The position numbers and the translations under genes are program-made. The notes beneath the pieces are model-generated. The model saw only the letters and a program-made list of their open reading frames with translations, did not search any database and was not told the origin of the DNA. From Liquorilactobacillus oeni DSM 19972 (GTDB lineage: Bacteria > Bacillota > Bacilli > Lactobacillales > Lactobacillaceae): DNA of 64,000 nucleotides. Of this stretch, positions 12,483-21,211 are shown piece by piece. Position 1 is the stretch's first letter. Each line of letters begins with the position of its first letter. The stretch covers positions 310,001 through 374,000 of the forward strand of contig NZ_AZEH01000020.1 of the NCBI RefSeq assembly GCF_001436275.1, given 5' to 3'.

Positions 12483-12932
12483 ATGGGATTAGAACATAGG
12501 CCTAATAAATTAGAGGATGAGCTTTGTTTTGCAATCTATACTTCACAAAAAATATATAACAAGTTTTATACAACAGCGCTTAAAGAATATAAACTTACTT
12601 ATCCCCAATATATTACCTTACTAACACTTTGGGAAAATGAAGAGCCGATGATGATTAAACAAATCGGTGCAAAGTTGAATTTAGACAATGGAACTTTAAC
12701 ACCATTATTGAAACGAATGGAAAAAGATGGTTGGATTGAAAGAAAACATGGTGAAGAAGATGCACGGCGTGTTTATATCTGTCTTACACATAAAGCTCGT
12801 AATAAAAAGTATGAAATCAAGAACAAATTAACTTCCTGTTTTGCAGCAGTTGATATGACTACTGAAGAGTATCAAAGGGATGTTAAACTGGTTAAGGAAA
12901 TCGGCAAGAGAATTGGACTAGAAGGCGGTTGA
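12483..12932 (+). CDS. MarR-family regulator, OhrR-like peroxide sensor
   Basis: Winged-helix repressor of 149 aa. It aligns by eye with Bacillus OhrR: NKLEDELCFAIYTSQKIYN puts a lone Cys at residue 15, the peroxide-sensing position. LTYPQYITLLTLWENEE, GTLTPLLKRMEKDGWIERK and EEDARRVYICLT are the other OhrR landmarks, including the DNA-binding helix and wing. OhrR repressors are oxidised by organic hydroperoxides and then release their operator. The usual target ohrA is not nearby; the divergent aldo/keto reductase is the only obvious candidate here. ATG 12483 follows an AGGAACG site. Confidence 0.85.
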   Translation: MGLEHRPNKLEDELCFAIYTSQKIYNKFYTTALKEYKLTYPQYITLLTLWENEEPMMIKQIGAKLNLDNGTLTPLLKRMEKDGWIERKHGEEDARRVYICLTHKARNKKYEIKNKLTSCFAAVDMTTEEYQRDVKLVKEIGKRIGLEGG

Positions 12933-12984
12933 CAATGTGGCGACTGGCAATTTAAGCTATGTACTCTAAAGGCGAAAATACATA

Positions 12985-13095
12985 CTTGAGTATCCGAGAA
13001 GATAATCTATGCTGACCATTAAAACACGTTAATTCGCATATTTCAGATTAAGACAAAGAGGCTGGGGCAAAAGTTAACTTTTGCCCCAGCCTCTT
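12985..13095. repeat. Dispersed bipartite intergenic repeat, copy A
   Basis: Ends in a perfect 40-bp palindrome (13056-13095) with arm AGGCTGGGGCAAAAGTT and centre GTTAAC. Upstream, ACCATTAAAACACGTTAAT matches the sequence before the hairpin in the 28.2-kb copy. It lies between the convergent ends of the OhrR-like gene and lrgB, so the palindrome probably also works as a two-way terminator. Confidence 0.6.
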
Positions 13096-13145
13096 AACTT
13101 AAAGATGAGCTTCTTTCAGTGCGGTTTTAATATACAGTGTTCTTT

Positions 13146-13868
13146 TCAAAACAAGAACTTTGAGACCACTGGAACAACGATGTCAACTACAACACCGATT
13201 ACAACTACTGCAATTGCAGCCATCGATCCTTGTACCGAACCTAACTTTAAAGCGTAGGCAGAACCAATCGTATGCCCGGATGTTCCTAACCCCAAACCAG
13301 TTCCGATAGGATCTGAGTTTAAATGGAAGAAACGAACAAGCCAATCACCTAAAGCATAGATAATAACGGCATTTAAAATGCATGCCATCGCAGTTATTGC
13401 AGAATTGCCTCCGATAGCATTAGAAATAGGCAGAGCAATAGCAGTGGTAGCAGCTTGCGGAAGCATGGATGCAATTCCACTTTGATTTAGCCCCATTAAT
13501 TTTGAGATAAAGACAATTGCGAATAATGAAAGTGTTGTTCCAACCAAAAGTCCTGCCATAATTTCTTTCCAATATTTCTTGATAACATCGTTACGTTTAT
13601 ACAAAGGAATAGCAAATGCGATTGTTGCAGGATTTAAGAACCAAAAAATCAAATCGCCGCCGGGTTTATAGGCTTGCGTATAGAATTTTGCAACATCTTG
13701 ATGCAACAGATTTGCAAGTAAGACCAAAATTAAAATTCCCAAAACCATAGCAACAAATAAGGGCTGAAATAGGAAAAGGCCATGAGATTTTTTAAAAAGC
13801 CATTGACCGCAAAGGTAAACAGCTAAAGATAGAAAAATTCCAAAGAAGGGACTTGTAAGTAAAGCCAT
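13146..13868 (-). CDS. lrgB: LrgB-family membrane protein (antiholin-like)
   Basis: Hydrophobic 240-aa protein of the LrgB/CidB family, which acts with LrgA in control of murein hydrolase activity and cell death, and in some species in pyruvate uptake. Typical features: LLTSPFFGIFLSLAVYLCG at the N-terminus, LNPATIAFAIPLYKR, and GLGTSGHTIGSAYALKLG near the end. It lies 1 nt after lrgA, so the two are translationally coupled. It is near a LytR-type response regulator gene, as in other Firmicutes. Confidence 0.92.
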   Translation of the reverse strand: MALLTSPFFGIFLSLAVYLCGQWLFKKSHGLFLFQPLFVAMVLGILILVLLANLLHQDVAKFYTQAYKPGGDLIFWFLNPATIAFAIPLYKRNDVIKKYWKEIMAGLLVGTTLSLFAIVFISKLMGLNQSGIASMLPQAATTAIALPISNAIGGNSAITAMACILNAVIIYALGDWLVRFFHLNSDPIGTGLGLGTSGHTIGSAYALKLGSVQGSMAAIAVVVIGVVVDIVVPVVSKFLF

Positions 13869-13869
13869 G

Positions 13870-14340
13870 TTAATCTTCTCCTTTCACGTGAATCTGACTT
13901 TTTAATATAAGCGGGCGTTGCGTTAACTTGTGTTTTTCAACGTGGATTTTCTTCATCCAGATAAACAAGCGGGTTGTGTAAGCAGTTACAACTAGCAAAA
14001 TGATTGTTGAAAGAATAATAACCAAGATGAGCTGTAAACCTGCTGAACGCATGACTTCAAGGTTGGCTGCCAAAGAAATTCCCGAAGGAACAAAGAGAAA
14101 ACCGATGATACTGATAAAAAATGCTCCTAGTGAATCAACCCATTCAATTTTGATAATGTGTAATGACAATAAAGCGTATAACAAAACCATCCCAATTACT
14201 GGAGCAGGGACAGGAAAAGATTTAGGAAACAGACCGGAAGCTAAATTTGAAATAAAAAGAAGCGAAGCATAGATACCCATTTGGACAAGAAGAGGGGCTT
14301 TTTTTGCAGCACTCTTTTTGTTTTGTTTATTCTCATTCAT
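13870..14340 (-). CDS. lrgA: LrgA-family membrane protein (holin-like)
   Basis: 156-aa membrane protein of the LrgA/CidA family. Four membrane segments are apparent, with the family motif FPKSFPVPAPVIGMVLLYAL and then FFISIIGFLFVPSGISLA. The first 15 residues are Lys/Asn-rich and cytoplasmic. It forms an operon with lrgB. The LytR-type regulator lies upstream on the same strand but is separated by a terminator at 14405-14437, so lrgAB has its own promoter, presumably activated by that regulator. Confidence 0.92.
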   Translation of the reverse strand: MNENKQNKKSAAKKAPLLVQMGIYASLLFISNLASGLFPKSFPVPAPVIGMVLLYALLSLHIIKIEWVDSLGAFFISIIGFLFVPSGISLAANLEVMRSAGLQLILVIILSTIILLVVTAYTTRLFIWMKKIHVEKHKLTQRPLILKSQIHVKGED

Positions 14341-14400
14341 TGTCTCATCCTTCTTTCTTAACTAATTGTTCTTTATGGTGTAAGAATAATACAATAAATT

Positions 14401-14437
14401 AAAAAAAAACGTTTTTTGCAGTTAACTGCAAAAAACG
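14401..14437 (-). terminator. Terminator after the LytR-type regulator
   Basis: Perfect palindrome with arms CGTTTTTTGCAGTT / AACTGCAAAAAACG (14410-14437). On the minus strand it is followed by an uninterrupted T-run (complement of 14401-14409). Confidence 0.8.
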
Positions 14438-14480
14438 AAGGGTGAATGTAGAAAAATACTGATTAAAGAGCCACGCTTTT

Positions 14481-15218
14481 CTACATATTGAGACGAGCTT
14501 TTAACTCCTTGAGATAAGAACGACCTACAGGGATTCTTTTATTATTATTCATTATCAGAATATAAGTATGATTAAACCAAGGCTGAATTTCCCGAATACT
14601 GTCAACGTTAACAATGGAACTGCGATGAACTTGAAGAAAAAACTCTGAATTCAAGCGTGATTTTAACCAAACCAGCGTTTCATGTGAAACATACTGGCTG
14701 CCGTTTTTGATATAAATTGTCAATTCACCGTTTTCAACTGTTCCTGCAATAATATCTTGTGTTTTGATAACAACTGTCCGTTCATCACTTGTGAGGGTTA
14801 TGAACTGGGTATCTGAAGTCTCCTTTACTGTATCTGGCTTTTTTTTAGTTAATCTAGCAGAAAGTGCAGCACTCGCTTTTTTTAATGCCTGATTTATCCG
14901 TTCTTGGTCAAAAGGTTTTAAAATATAGTCAATTGCATCGATATTAAATGCTTGCACAGCATATTTATCATATGCTGTAGCAAAGATAATAAGAGGGGGA
15001 TTCACAAGCTGATCCAATTCTTTTGCTAAAGTAAATCCGTTTTCTTCATTTAAAGAAATGTCCAAAAACACTAAATCTATCTGATGTTTAAAAAGAAAAG
15101 AAAGAGCTTCTTTAATTCCCTCCGCTTTAAAAACAGTTTCGACAGTAATATTTTGTTTTAACAAATAGGCGAGTTCATCCCGTGCCAAAGGTTCATCATC
15201 AACAAGTAGGACGTTCAT
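14481..15218 (-). CDS. lytR: LytTR response regulator (LytR of LytSR)
   Basis: 245-aa response regulator. The receiver domain (1-125) has MNVLLVDDEP, the phosphoacceptor Asp53 in LVFLDISL, and the Lys of YILKPFD. The LytTR DNA-binding domain fills the C-terminal 110 residues (FLQVHRSSIVNVDSIREIQ, then IPVGRSYLKELKARL). It precedes lrgAB, the classic target of LytSR. The usual partner kinase gene is not adjacent; a LytS homologue is at 42651-44393. GGAGG-type sequence precedes the ATG. Confidence 0.9.
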   Translation of the reverse strand: MNVLLVDDEPLARDELAYLLKQNITVETVFKAEGIKEALSFLFKHQIDLVFLDISLNEENGFTLAKELDQLVNPPLIIFATAYDKYAVQAFNIDAIDYILKPFDQERINQALKKASAALSARLTKKKPDTVKETSDTQFITLTSDERTVVIKTQDIIAGTVENGELTIYIKNGSQYVSHETLVWLKSRLNSEFFLQVHRSSIVNVDSIREIQPWFNHTYILIMNNNKRIPVGRSYLKELKARLNM

Positions 15219-15691
15219 TCCAATTTCCTCCAGTTTTAGTCAAGTCAAAGACAGAATACCTATTACATATTATAGTATAATTGAACATTGTTTTAAAATT
15301 CAGTTGACTATGAAAAAGGTGATTACAGCATAAGCTCATTTTAATAAATTACAGGAATTTATTTTTAACTTTAGAGCTTGGATTAACTGAGACTCATTGA
15401 AATAAATTGTGCGTGCAGGAAACACAGTACTTAAAGAATTGATGCTAAAGCCTTATTATTGGTTTAATTATTATCGTGGTAGTAACATAAAAACGTACAC
15501 TTTAATATTAGAAAGTTATAGTTTATATATGGTTAATTAAAAACTTTCTTTATATAAAATATATTTGAGAGTTGATAAACAACTGGAGATATAGGAGTGG
15601 TCTGGTTTAGTAAATCGATTTTTTAAGTTGAAAAGGCAGAACAAGGAAGTCGTTACTTAGAATTTAACAAAAGGAAGTTAGATTAGCAGAT
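15219..15691. other. Gene-free spacer, 473 bp
   Basis: AT-rich spacer between the divergent LytR-type regulator and the sugar transporter. It must hold both promoters. I see no ORF with a ribosome binding site, no strong hairpin and no recognisable operator. Confidence 0.5.
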
Positions 15692-17062
15692 ATGGAAAAA
15701 AGAAAGCATAACCAGCGCTTATCAGCCCAACTTTCTGCATATGTAATTGCTCTAGGCGGTTTTTTATTTGGATATGACACTGGGGTTATTAACGGTTCTT
15801 TAGCATTTATGAGTCTTAAGGACCAATTGGCACTTAATGCAGGGACTCAAGGAATTGTTTCTAGTGCTTTAGTATTTGGAGGCATTTTTGGAGCTCTTAG
15901 CGGGGGGAGAGTTGCTGATAAGATTGGCCGAAGAAAATTATTACGCTGGATGGCAATCTTGTTTGTGATTGCTGCATTAGGATGTACCTTTGCTGCAAAC
16001 ATCTTCATTTTAGTAATTTTTCGTTTTATTTTAGGGCTCGCTGTAGGAGCTGTTTCTGGATTGTCTCCAATGTATCTTTCGGAGATATCAACTCCGGATC
16101 GTGTCGACCAGAATGTTAATAAAAACGCGATAGCGATCGTCTTGGGTCAGGTAATTGCTTTTACTGTAAATGCAGTTTTAGGTAACATATGGGGCGACTG
16201 GCATCCGATTTGGCGTGTGATGATGTTAATGGCTGCTATTCCTGCAATTTTGATGTGGGTAGCTTCTTATAAAATACCTGATAGCCCTAGATGGCAAATA
16301 CTTCATGGGAAACTAGAAGACGGAAAAGAAGACTTTGACAACTTGGGATTTTCTCAAGAAGTAGCAAAAAGAAGCATTACAGCAATTCAAAATAGTTTAA
16401 AAAGAAACAAAAAAACAATTTCATTGCTGCAGGTATTTCGTAATAAATCATTAGTATTTATTCTTATTGTTGGTATGAGCCTTGCTTTGATCCAACAAAT
16501 TTCCGGGGTTAACACTGTGATGTATTACGGAACCGTGGTATTGGAAGATATCGGTTTATCCAGAGGATCATCTCTTTATGGGAACATTTTGATCGGTCTT
16601 GCATCTTTTGTTGCAAGTATAATTGGGACGCGTTTGATAGCAGCACATAACCACCGTAATATTCTATTATTAGGAATAATAGGAAATGCATTTTTTTTAG
16701 GAATGTTGTCGTTAATTTTACAAATGCACCTTTTACCTGCTCATTTACTTAATATTGCTGTATTAATCTTTTTGACTCTATTTTTAGCGAGTCATCAGGG
16801 GATTGTCAGTCCAGCAACTTGGCTAATGATTTCTGAGATTTTCCCGCTGCCAGTTAAGGCACGCTTTATGGCTTTTGCAACTGGAACTATTTGGTTGGCC
16901 AATTTTATAATTAGTTTGATTTATCCTACACTGATAGCTTTGCTAGGTTCAGCAGTGACATTTATGGTCTTTTCGCTCACAAATGTTTTCAGCATTTTAT
17001 TAACCTTGTTTTTAATAAAGCCGAAAAAAATTCAAGAGGCAAAACATCTGTCAATTAAATAA
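15692..17062 (+). CDS. MFS sugar transporter (sugar porter family)
   Basis: 12-TM proton-coupled sugar permease, 456 aa. Sugar porter signatures: GGFLFGYDTGVINGSL in TM1, GGRVADKIGRRKLL between TM2 and TM3, RFILGLAVGAVSGLSPMYLSE in TM4-5, PDSPRW before the central loop, and QQISGVNTVMYYG in TM7. The last half has PLPVKARFMAF. The closest look is to IolT/XylE-type porters; the sugar cannot be named. AAGGAAG precedes ATG 15692 by about 12 nt. It stands alone, with no sugar enzyme next to it. Confidence 0.9.
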   Translation: MEKRKHNQRLSAQLSAYVIALGGFLFGYDTGVINGSLAFMSLKDQLALNAGTQGIVSSALVFGGIFGALSGGRVADKIGRRKLLRWMAILFVIAALGCTFAANIFILVIFRFILGLAVGAVSGLSPMYLSEISTPDRVDQNVNKNAIAIVLGQVIAFTVNAVLGNIWGDWHPIWRVMMLMAAIPAILMWVASYKIPDSPRWQILHGKLEDGKEDFDNLGFSQEVAKRSITAIQNSLKRNKKTISLLQVFRNKSLVFILIVGMSLALIQQISGVNTVMYYGTVVLEDIGLSRGSSLYGNILIGLASFVASIIGTRLIAAHNHRNILLLGIIGNAFFLGMLSLILQMHLLPAHLLNIAVLIFLTLFLASHQGIVSPATWLMISEIFPLPVKARFMAFATGTIWLANFIISLIYPTLIALLGSAVTFMVFSLTNVFSILLTLFLIKPKKIQEAKHLSIK

Positions 17063-17173
17063 ATTTAACAGCTTAAAAAGCAGGCATGAAAATATAGGAG
17101 AATTCTTTTACTTGAAATGAAGTTAAAATAAAGTAAACTTTTTAATAAAGCAGCTAAAATATGAGGTGATCAC

Positions 17174-18517
17174 ATTTTAACAAAGGGAACTCCATGGAAG
17201 GTTATTCTTAACTTTGCCTGGCCTATCTTATTGAGTGGCCTTTTACAACAATTTTATAACTTGGCTGATCTTATGATTGTCGGTCAATTGCTGGGACAAC
17301 AAGCAGTAGCCGCAATTGGTAGTACAGGCAGTTTGGTCGGCTTTGTACTGGGGTTTTCACAGGGTATCACTACTGGGATGGGTCTCATTATTGCGCGCTT
17401 GTTCGGTTCCAGAGATCTTAAAGCAGTCCAGCGCCAATTTAGTATCAGCTGTTTAATATGTGCAGTGATAGCATTTGTTTTGACGTTATTGAGTATGGTG
17501 TTTGTTGGGAACATGTTGGTTGCTTTGGGTACACCATCATCGATTTATAGTAATGCACGAAACTACATTTTAGTAATTTTTGCAGGGATCCCAATCTCGA
17601 TGGCATTCAATCTATTTGCTAACATGTTGCGCTCAATTGGAAACAGCCGCACACCGCTTATCTTTTTGACCATTGCTGTAATAGTTAATATAATACTGAA
17701 CTTTATTTTTATCTTGGCTTTTGGTTTAGGTACATCGGGCTCTGCACTTGCAACTGTCATTTCCCAATTGGTAGCTGCTGTATCGTGTGGTATCTATATG
17801 ATGCGTAATGATGTTGTTTTTCATTTTAAAAAACCAATTAAGCTTAAATTAACCGAGGTAGGAAAGCAATTAGCGGTTGGGATTCCTATGGGATTACAGT
17901 TTTCAATTATTGCAGTAGGAGCACTGCTGGTTCAGCGTGCTTTAAACAGTTTAGGCACAAACGCAATCGCATCTTCATCAGTTGCTTCAAAGGTTGATCA
18001 GGTTGCGATGCTGCCGATGTCGGCTCTGGGGGCTGCGTTGGGAACTTATATCGCACAGAATTACGGCAGCCTTCAGTATAAGCGAATTTTAGTTGGAATT
18101 AAACAAACAAGCTGGATATCTCTTGGAATAGGTGCTTTTTTAGCCATTAGTATTATCACTTTCAGTGATATGCTGACGTATTTGTTTATCTCTGCTCCGT
18201 CCAAAAGTTTACTGGAACTCAACAGTTTATATTTTAGGGTTGTAACGCCTTGGTATATTCTGCTGTCAGTGCTTTTTATTCTGCGATTTACCTTGCAAGG
18301 TCTCAATTATAATCTCTTGCCGATGATTGCAGGAGTAGTCGAGCTGATTATGCGGATGATAGCGGCTTTGATTTTTGTAAACTACTGGGGATACTTTGGA
18401 ATCTGTCTGGCAGAACCATTAGCATGGGGTGGAGGATTATGCACCATGTTATTCTGGTTCCCTTCTGTAATTCGACAGATTAAGCATTTAGTAAAAGTTG
18501 AGTCACCTGGAAGTTGA
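17174..18517 (+). CDS. MATE-family efflux transporter, apparent ATT start
   Basis: Multidrug/toxin extrusion type transporter, 447 aa from the proposed start, with two six-helix halves (GLLQQFYNLADLMIVGQLLG in the first; VGIPMGLQFSIIAVGALLVQ opens the second). Homologues start with a Thr-Lys-Gly-(Thr/Ser)-Pro-Trp-Lys motif. That motif is encoded here at 17180-17200, upstream of any ATG, GTG or TTG in frame. The only codon in reach is ATT 17174, placed 7 nt after GAGG of a GAGGTGA site; an in-frame TGA lies at 17162. The alternative, TTG 17231, would delete the first half of TM1 and has no ribosome binding site. Confidence 0.82.
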   Translation: MLTKGTPWKVILNFAWPILLSGLLQQFYNLADLMIVGQLLGQQAVAAIGSTGSLVGFVLGFSQGITTGMGLIIARLFGSRDLKAVQRQFSISCLICAVIAFVLTLLSMVFVGNMLVALGTPSSIYSNARNYILVIFAGIPISMAFNLFANMLRSIGNSRTPLIFLTIAVIVNIILNFIFILAFGLGTSGSALATVISQLVAAVSCGIYMMRNDVVFHFKKPIKLKLTEVGKQLAVGIPMGLQFSIIAVGALLVQRALNSLGTNAIASSSVASKVDQVAMLPMSALGAALGTYIAQNYGSLQYKRILVGIKQTSWISLGIGAFLAISIITFSDMLTYLFISAPSKSLLELNSLYFRVVTPWYILLSVLFILRFTLQGLNYNLLPMIAGVVELIMRMIAALIFVNYWGYFGICLAEPLAWGGGLCTMLFWFPSVIRQIKHLVKVESPGS

Positions 18518-18799
18518 TATTAGCTAGCAGTAAAAACTAAAAATATAACTGGTTTTATAATAGTTGAGTATGAGGTGCGGATGATTTAGTTTAGCTAAAA
18601 AATTGTATAAATGATTTTTACCAGCAAAAGTAAAAGATTCAGGCAGCTGTGTGAGAAATATTGAATGCAGCATACAGCATAGTTAAAGATTGCGACATTA
18701 AAGCCGATTTTACTCGAATAAATGTAACTGTTATGATAAATATAGCTACTTTTAATAACAATCCTCTTATATAAAAACATGTTGAAGGGACACTTCAGG

Positions 18800-19975
18800 A
18801 TGAAATTTTTCAATTTTAAAAATAAACGCGTGTTGATGGTAATTTTTTTAGCCTTGTTCTTAGTGCTGGGAATAATTTTCAGTATTTGCCAACTTGAAGG
18901 AAGCCAATCATCTGTGCAAGTACATAAAAAAGATGAAACAAAAGCGAGTATAGGCTCCAACCATATCAAACGACCTCAAAAAAATAATGCGGCAGCGTTG
19001 TCTGTAAAAAATGAGCCGACCATTGTAAAAAATCATTCGTTAGATAACTTTTTTTCACACAACGGCTTTATTGGCAGTGTCATTATTGTACAAAATAATC
19101 AAGTGGTTTTGGAAAGGGGCTATGGGTACGCTGATACTACGCAAAAGCGCAACAACACCTCTAATTCGCTTTTCTTAATAGGTTCAACTGAAAAAGCAAT
19201 GATTGCTACTTCAATTTTGCAGTTGAAAGAAAAGGGAAAGCTGAATCTTGACGACCCGATTGCTAAGTACTATCCTAATTTTCCTAACGGACAAAAAATT
19301 AAGTTACGCAACCTTTTGACTCATACTTCTGGGATCAATGGTCGTGCAGAAACATTCTCTAAGAAAACACCAAAAGAACTCTTACAAGAAATCATTGCAA
19401 ATGGAATTAGGAGCCAGCCTGGTCAGTGGCATTACTTGGATGCAAATTATATTGTCTTGGCAGATTTGGTTGTAAAACTCTCAAGCCAATCATTAAGGGA
19501 GTACTTGAAACAACACATTTTTCAGCCTAGTAGGCTTGAACATACAGGTTTTGCAGACGCAAACTTTTTTAAAAAACAAAATAGTTCGCTAGGATATGTC
19601 AAACAGCATTATTTAACGGATACACAAACAGAAAAATTGCCAGAATTTTCTCAGCTTTATGGAGTAGGTGACATGTATATGGATCCTGCAGATATGTATC
19701 GGTTTGATCAAGCACTGAACAGCGGCAAGCTGATTTCACAAAAGGATTTACAAACGATGTTCACTCCCGGAAGCAGCTCACATTATGGAATGGGTTTTTA
19801 CAATGATCCTGGTTTGATTGTTAACCGCGGTTTTTTATCGGGGTTCAGTATTTCCAATGGCTTTACCCATGATAAGAAAGACTTTATTGTCTTATTTTCT
19901 AATGTTAAGGACGATAAAATTTCTTTAGGAACTTTAAATGGCCATATCTTAGCACTTTTAAATAGTCAGCATTAA
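18800..19975 (+). CDS. Serine hydrolase, class C beta-lactamase / PBP fold, membrane-anchored
   Basis: 391-aa extracellular protein with one N-terminal membrane anchor (about residues 10-30, VLMVIFLALFLVLGIIFSI), then a Lys/Ser-rich linker and the catalytic domain. The SxxK nucleophile motif is STEK in LFLIGSTEKAMIATSIL. The second motif region is WHYLDANYIVL (Tyr-Leu-Asp instead of Tyr-Ser-Asn), and GFLSGFS replaces the usual HxG block. The family includes D-Ala carboxypeptidases and esterases, so beta-lactam resistance should not be assumed. Start 18800 has GAAGGG 10 nt upstream. The next gene is a decayed peptidoglycan carboxypeptidase. Confidence 0.82.
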   Translation: MKFFNFKNKRVLMVIFLALFLVLGIIFSICQLEGSQSSVQVHKKDETKASIGSNHIKRPQKNNAAALSVKNEPTIVKNHSLDNFFSHNGFIGSVIIVQNNQVVLERGYGYADTTQKRNNTSNSLFLIGSTEKAMIATSILQLKEKGKLNLDDPIAKYYPNFPNGQKIKLRNLLTHTSGINGRAETFSKKTPKELLQEIIANGIRSQPGQWHYLDANYIVLADLVVKLSSQSLREYLKQHIFQPSRLEHTGFADANFFKKQNSSLGYVKQHYLTDTQTEKLPEFSQLYGVGDMYMDPADMYRFDQALNSGKLISQKDLQTMFTPGSSSHYGMGFYNDPGLIVNRGFLSGFSISNGFTHDKKDFIVLFSNVKDDKISLGTLNGHILALLNSQH

Positions 19976-20045
19976 GAAAAAGAAACGAGATTTGAGGCTT
20001 TAGTACTATATTTATTTAGATAATATAAGGGTGAGATGAACTGCA

Positions 20046-21001
20046 TTGAAAATTGGTTTTTATTCTTCTAACTTCCATTACTAATTTATCACCAGAAAGA
20101 TTTAAACGCGCTAAGAATTTCTTAGAGGCTAAGAGGGTAGTTTTAGTTGCCGGTAATTTGACTGGGAAAAGGGATTTTTATCGTTCTGGTTCTATTAACC
20201 AACGTGCTGCTGAAATTAACCAACTAATCTATGATGATACCATTGATATTATTATGTCTACAATCGGGGGAACTAATACTAATTCTGTTGTTCCATATAT
20301 TGATTATTCATATTTGAAACGGCATCCTGAAACGTTTGTAAGCTATTCAGATACTACAGCTTTGTTGTTAGCGGTCAAAGCCAAAGCACCAAACTGTCGC
20401 GTATTATATGGGCCTGCATTAGTTGCGTCTTTTGGCGAGTGGATGCCATATACCGAACAACCATGGTCTTATTTTAAAAAAGTATGCACTGCAACTGGGG
20501 ATTTCATAATAAAATTTAAAGCATCGAAATTTTGGAGTGATGAAAAAGCCAACTGGGAAACTCATGAGTATGAAAAAAAGTGATCTCAAAATTCTTGGAA
20601 GTATGTCAATCAGCCAATTTTAGAAGATAGAATAATTGGTGGGAATTTAAATACAATGTACGGAATTTTAGCATCCCCATATTTTTACCCAATCCATGCA
20701 AACGATATTTTATTTATTGAAGATGCTGCTACAATCGAAAAAAATTTTGCCATGCTTAAAGATGCTGGAATCTTTAACCATATCAAAGGAATAGTTCTCG
20801 AAAAACACGCTTTATTTAATGACATAGGTTCCGGACGACAGCCATTGGAAATTTTGCAGGAAGTACTTCAATAATTCAAAGTTGCCAATTACAGCGGGGT
20901 ACGACAGTTGCCATACAATTTTCCTATGGTTACCACACCGCTTGGAGCACCAAGTCAAGATCAATGCAGCTGATATGGCCGTTTCGTTTTCGAAATTTTA
21001 G
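20046..21001 (+). pseudogene. Decayed S66 family LD-carboxypeptidase (MccF/LdcA-like)
   Basis: Remnant of an S66 serine peptidase. The start TTG 20046 has a good site (AGGGTGAG) and reads KIGFYSSN, then a -1 indel near 20085 shifts frame into ITNLSPERFKRAKNFLEAK. MSTIGGTNTNSVVPYIDY and SYSDTTALLLA (nucleophile region) follow. A TGA at 20581-20583 and a TAA at 20872-20874 interrupt the frame. An internal deletion near 20910 and another shift follow before the true C-terminus (VKINAADMAVSFSKF, stop 20999-21001). Five lesions mean it is not functional. Confidence 0.88.
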
Positions 21002-21211
21002 AAACATTAAAATGATAACTTATGAAATTGAAATAGCAGAATTTTATAATATTGTAACTTTATAATGCAATACACAAAGTTTAATGACCACGGTATATAT
21101 TAAGTTATAAGTTAAAGTGGATTTCTATTAAGAATTTTTCAAAATAAGTGTATCATTAAAACTGTTTGATACTTAGAGTAGTAAATATTTTTGAAGAATC
21201 GGGGATTGATC

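Noticed and set aside
13056-13095. 40-bp perfect palindrome considered as an attachment or integron site
   Set aside because: Its core and flank match the dispersed repeat family, and no integrase is nearby.
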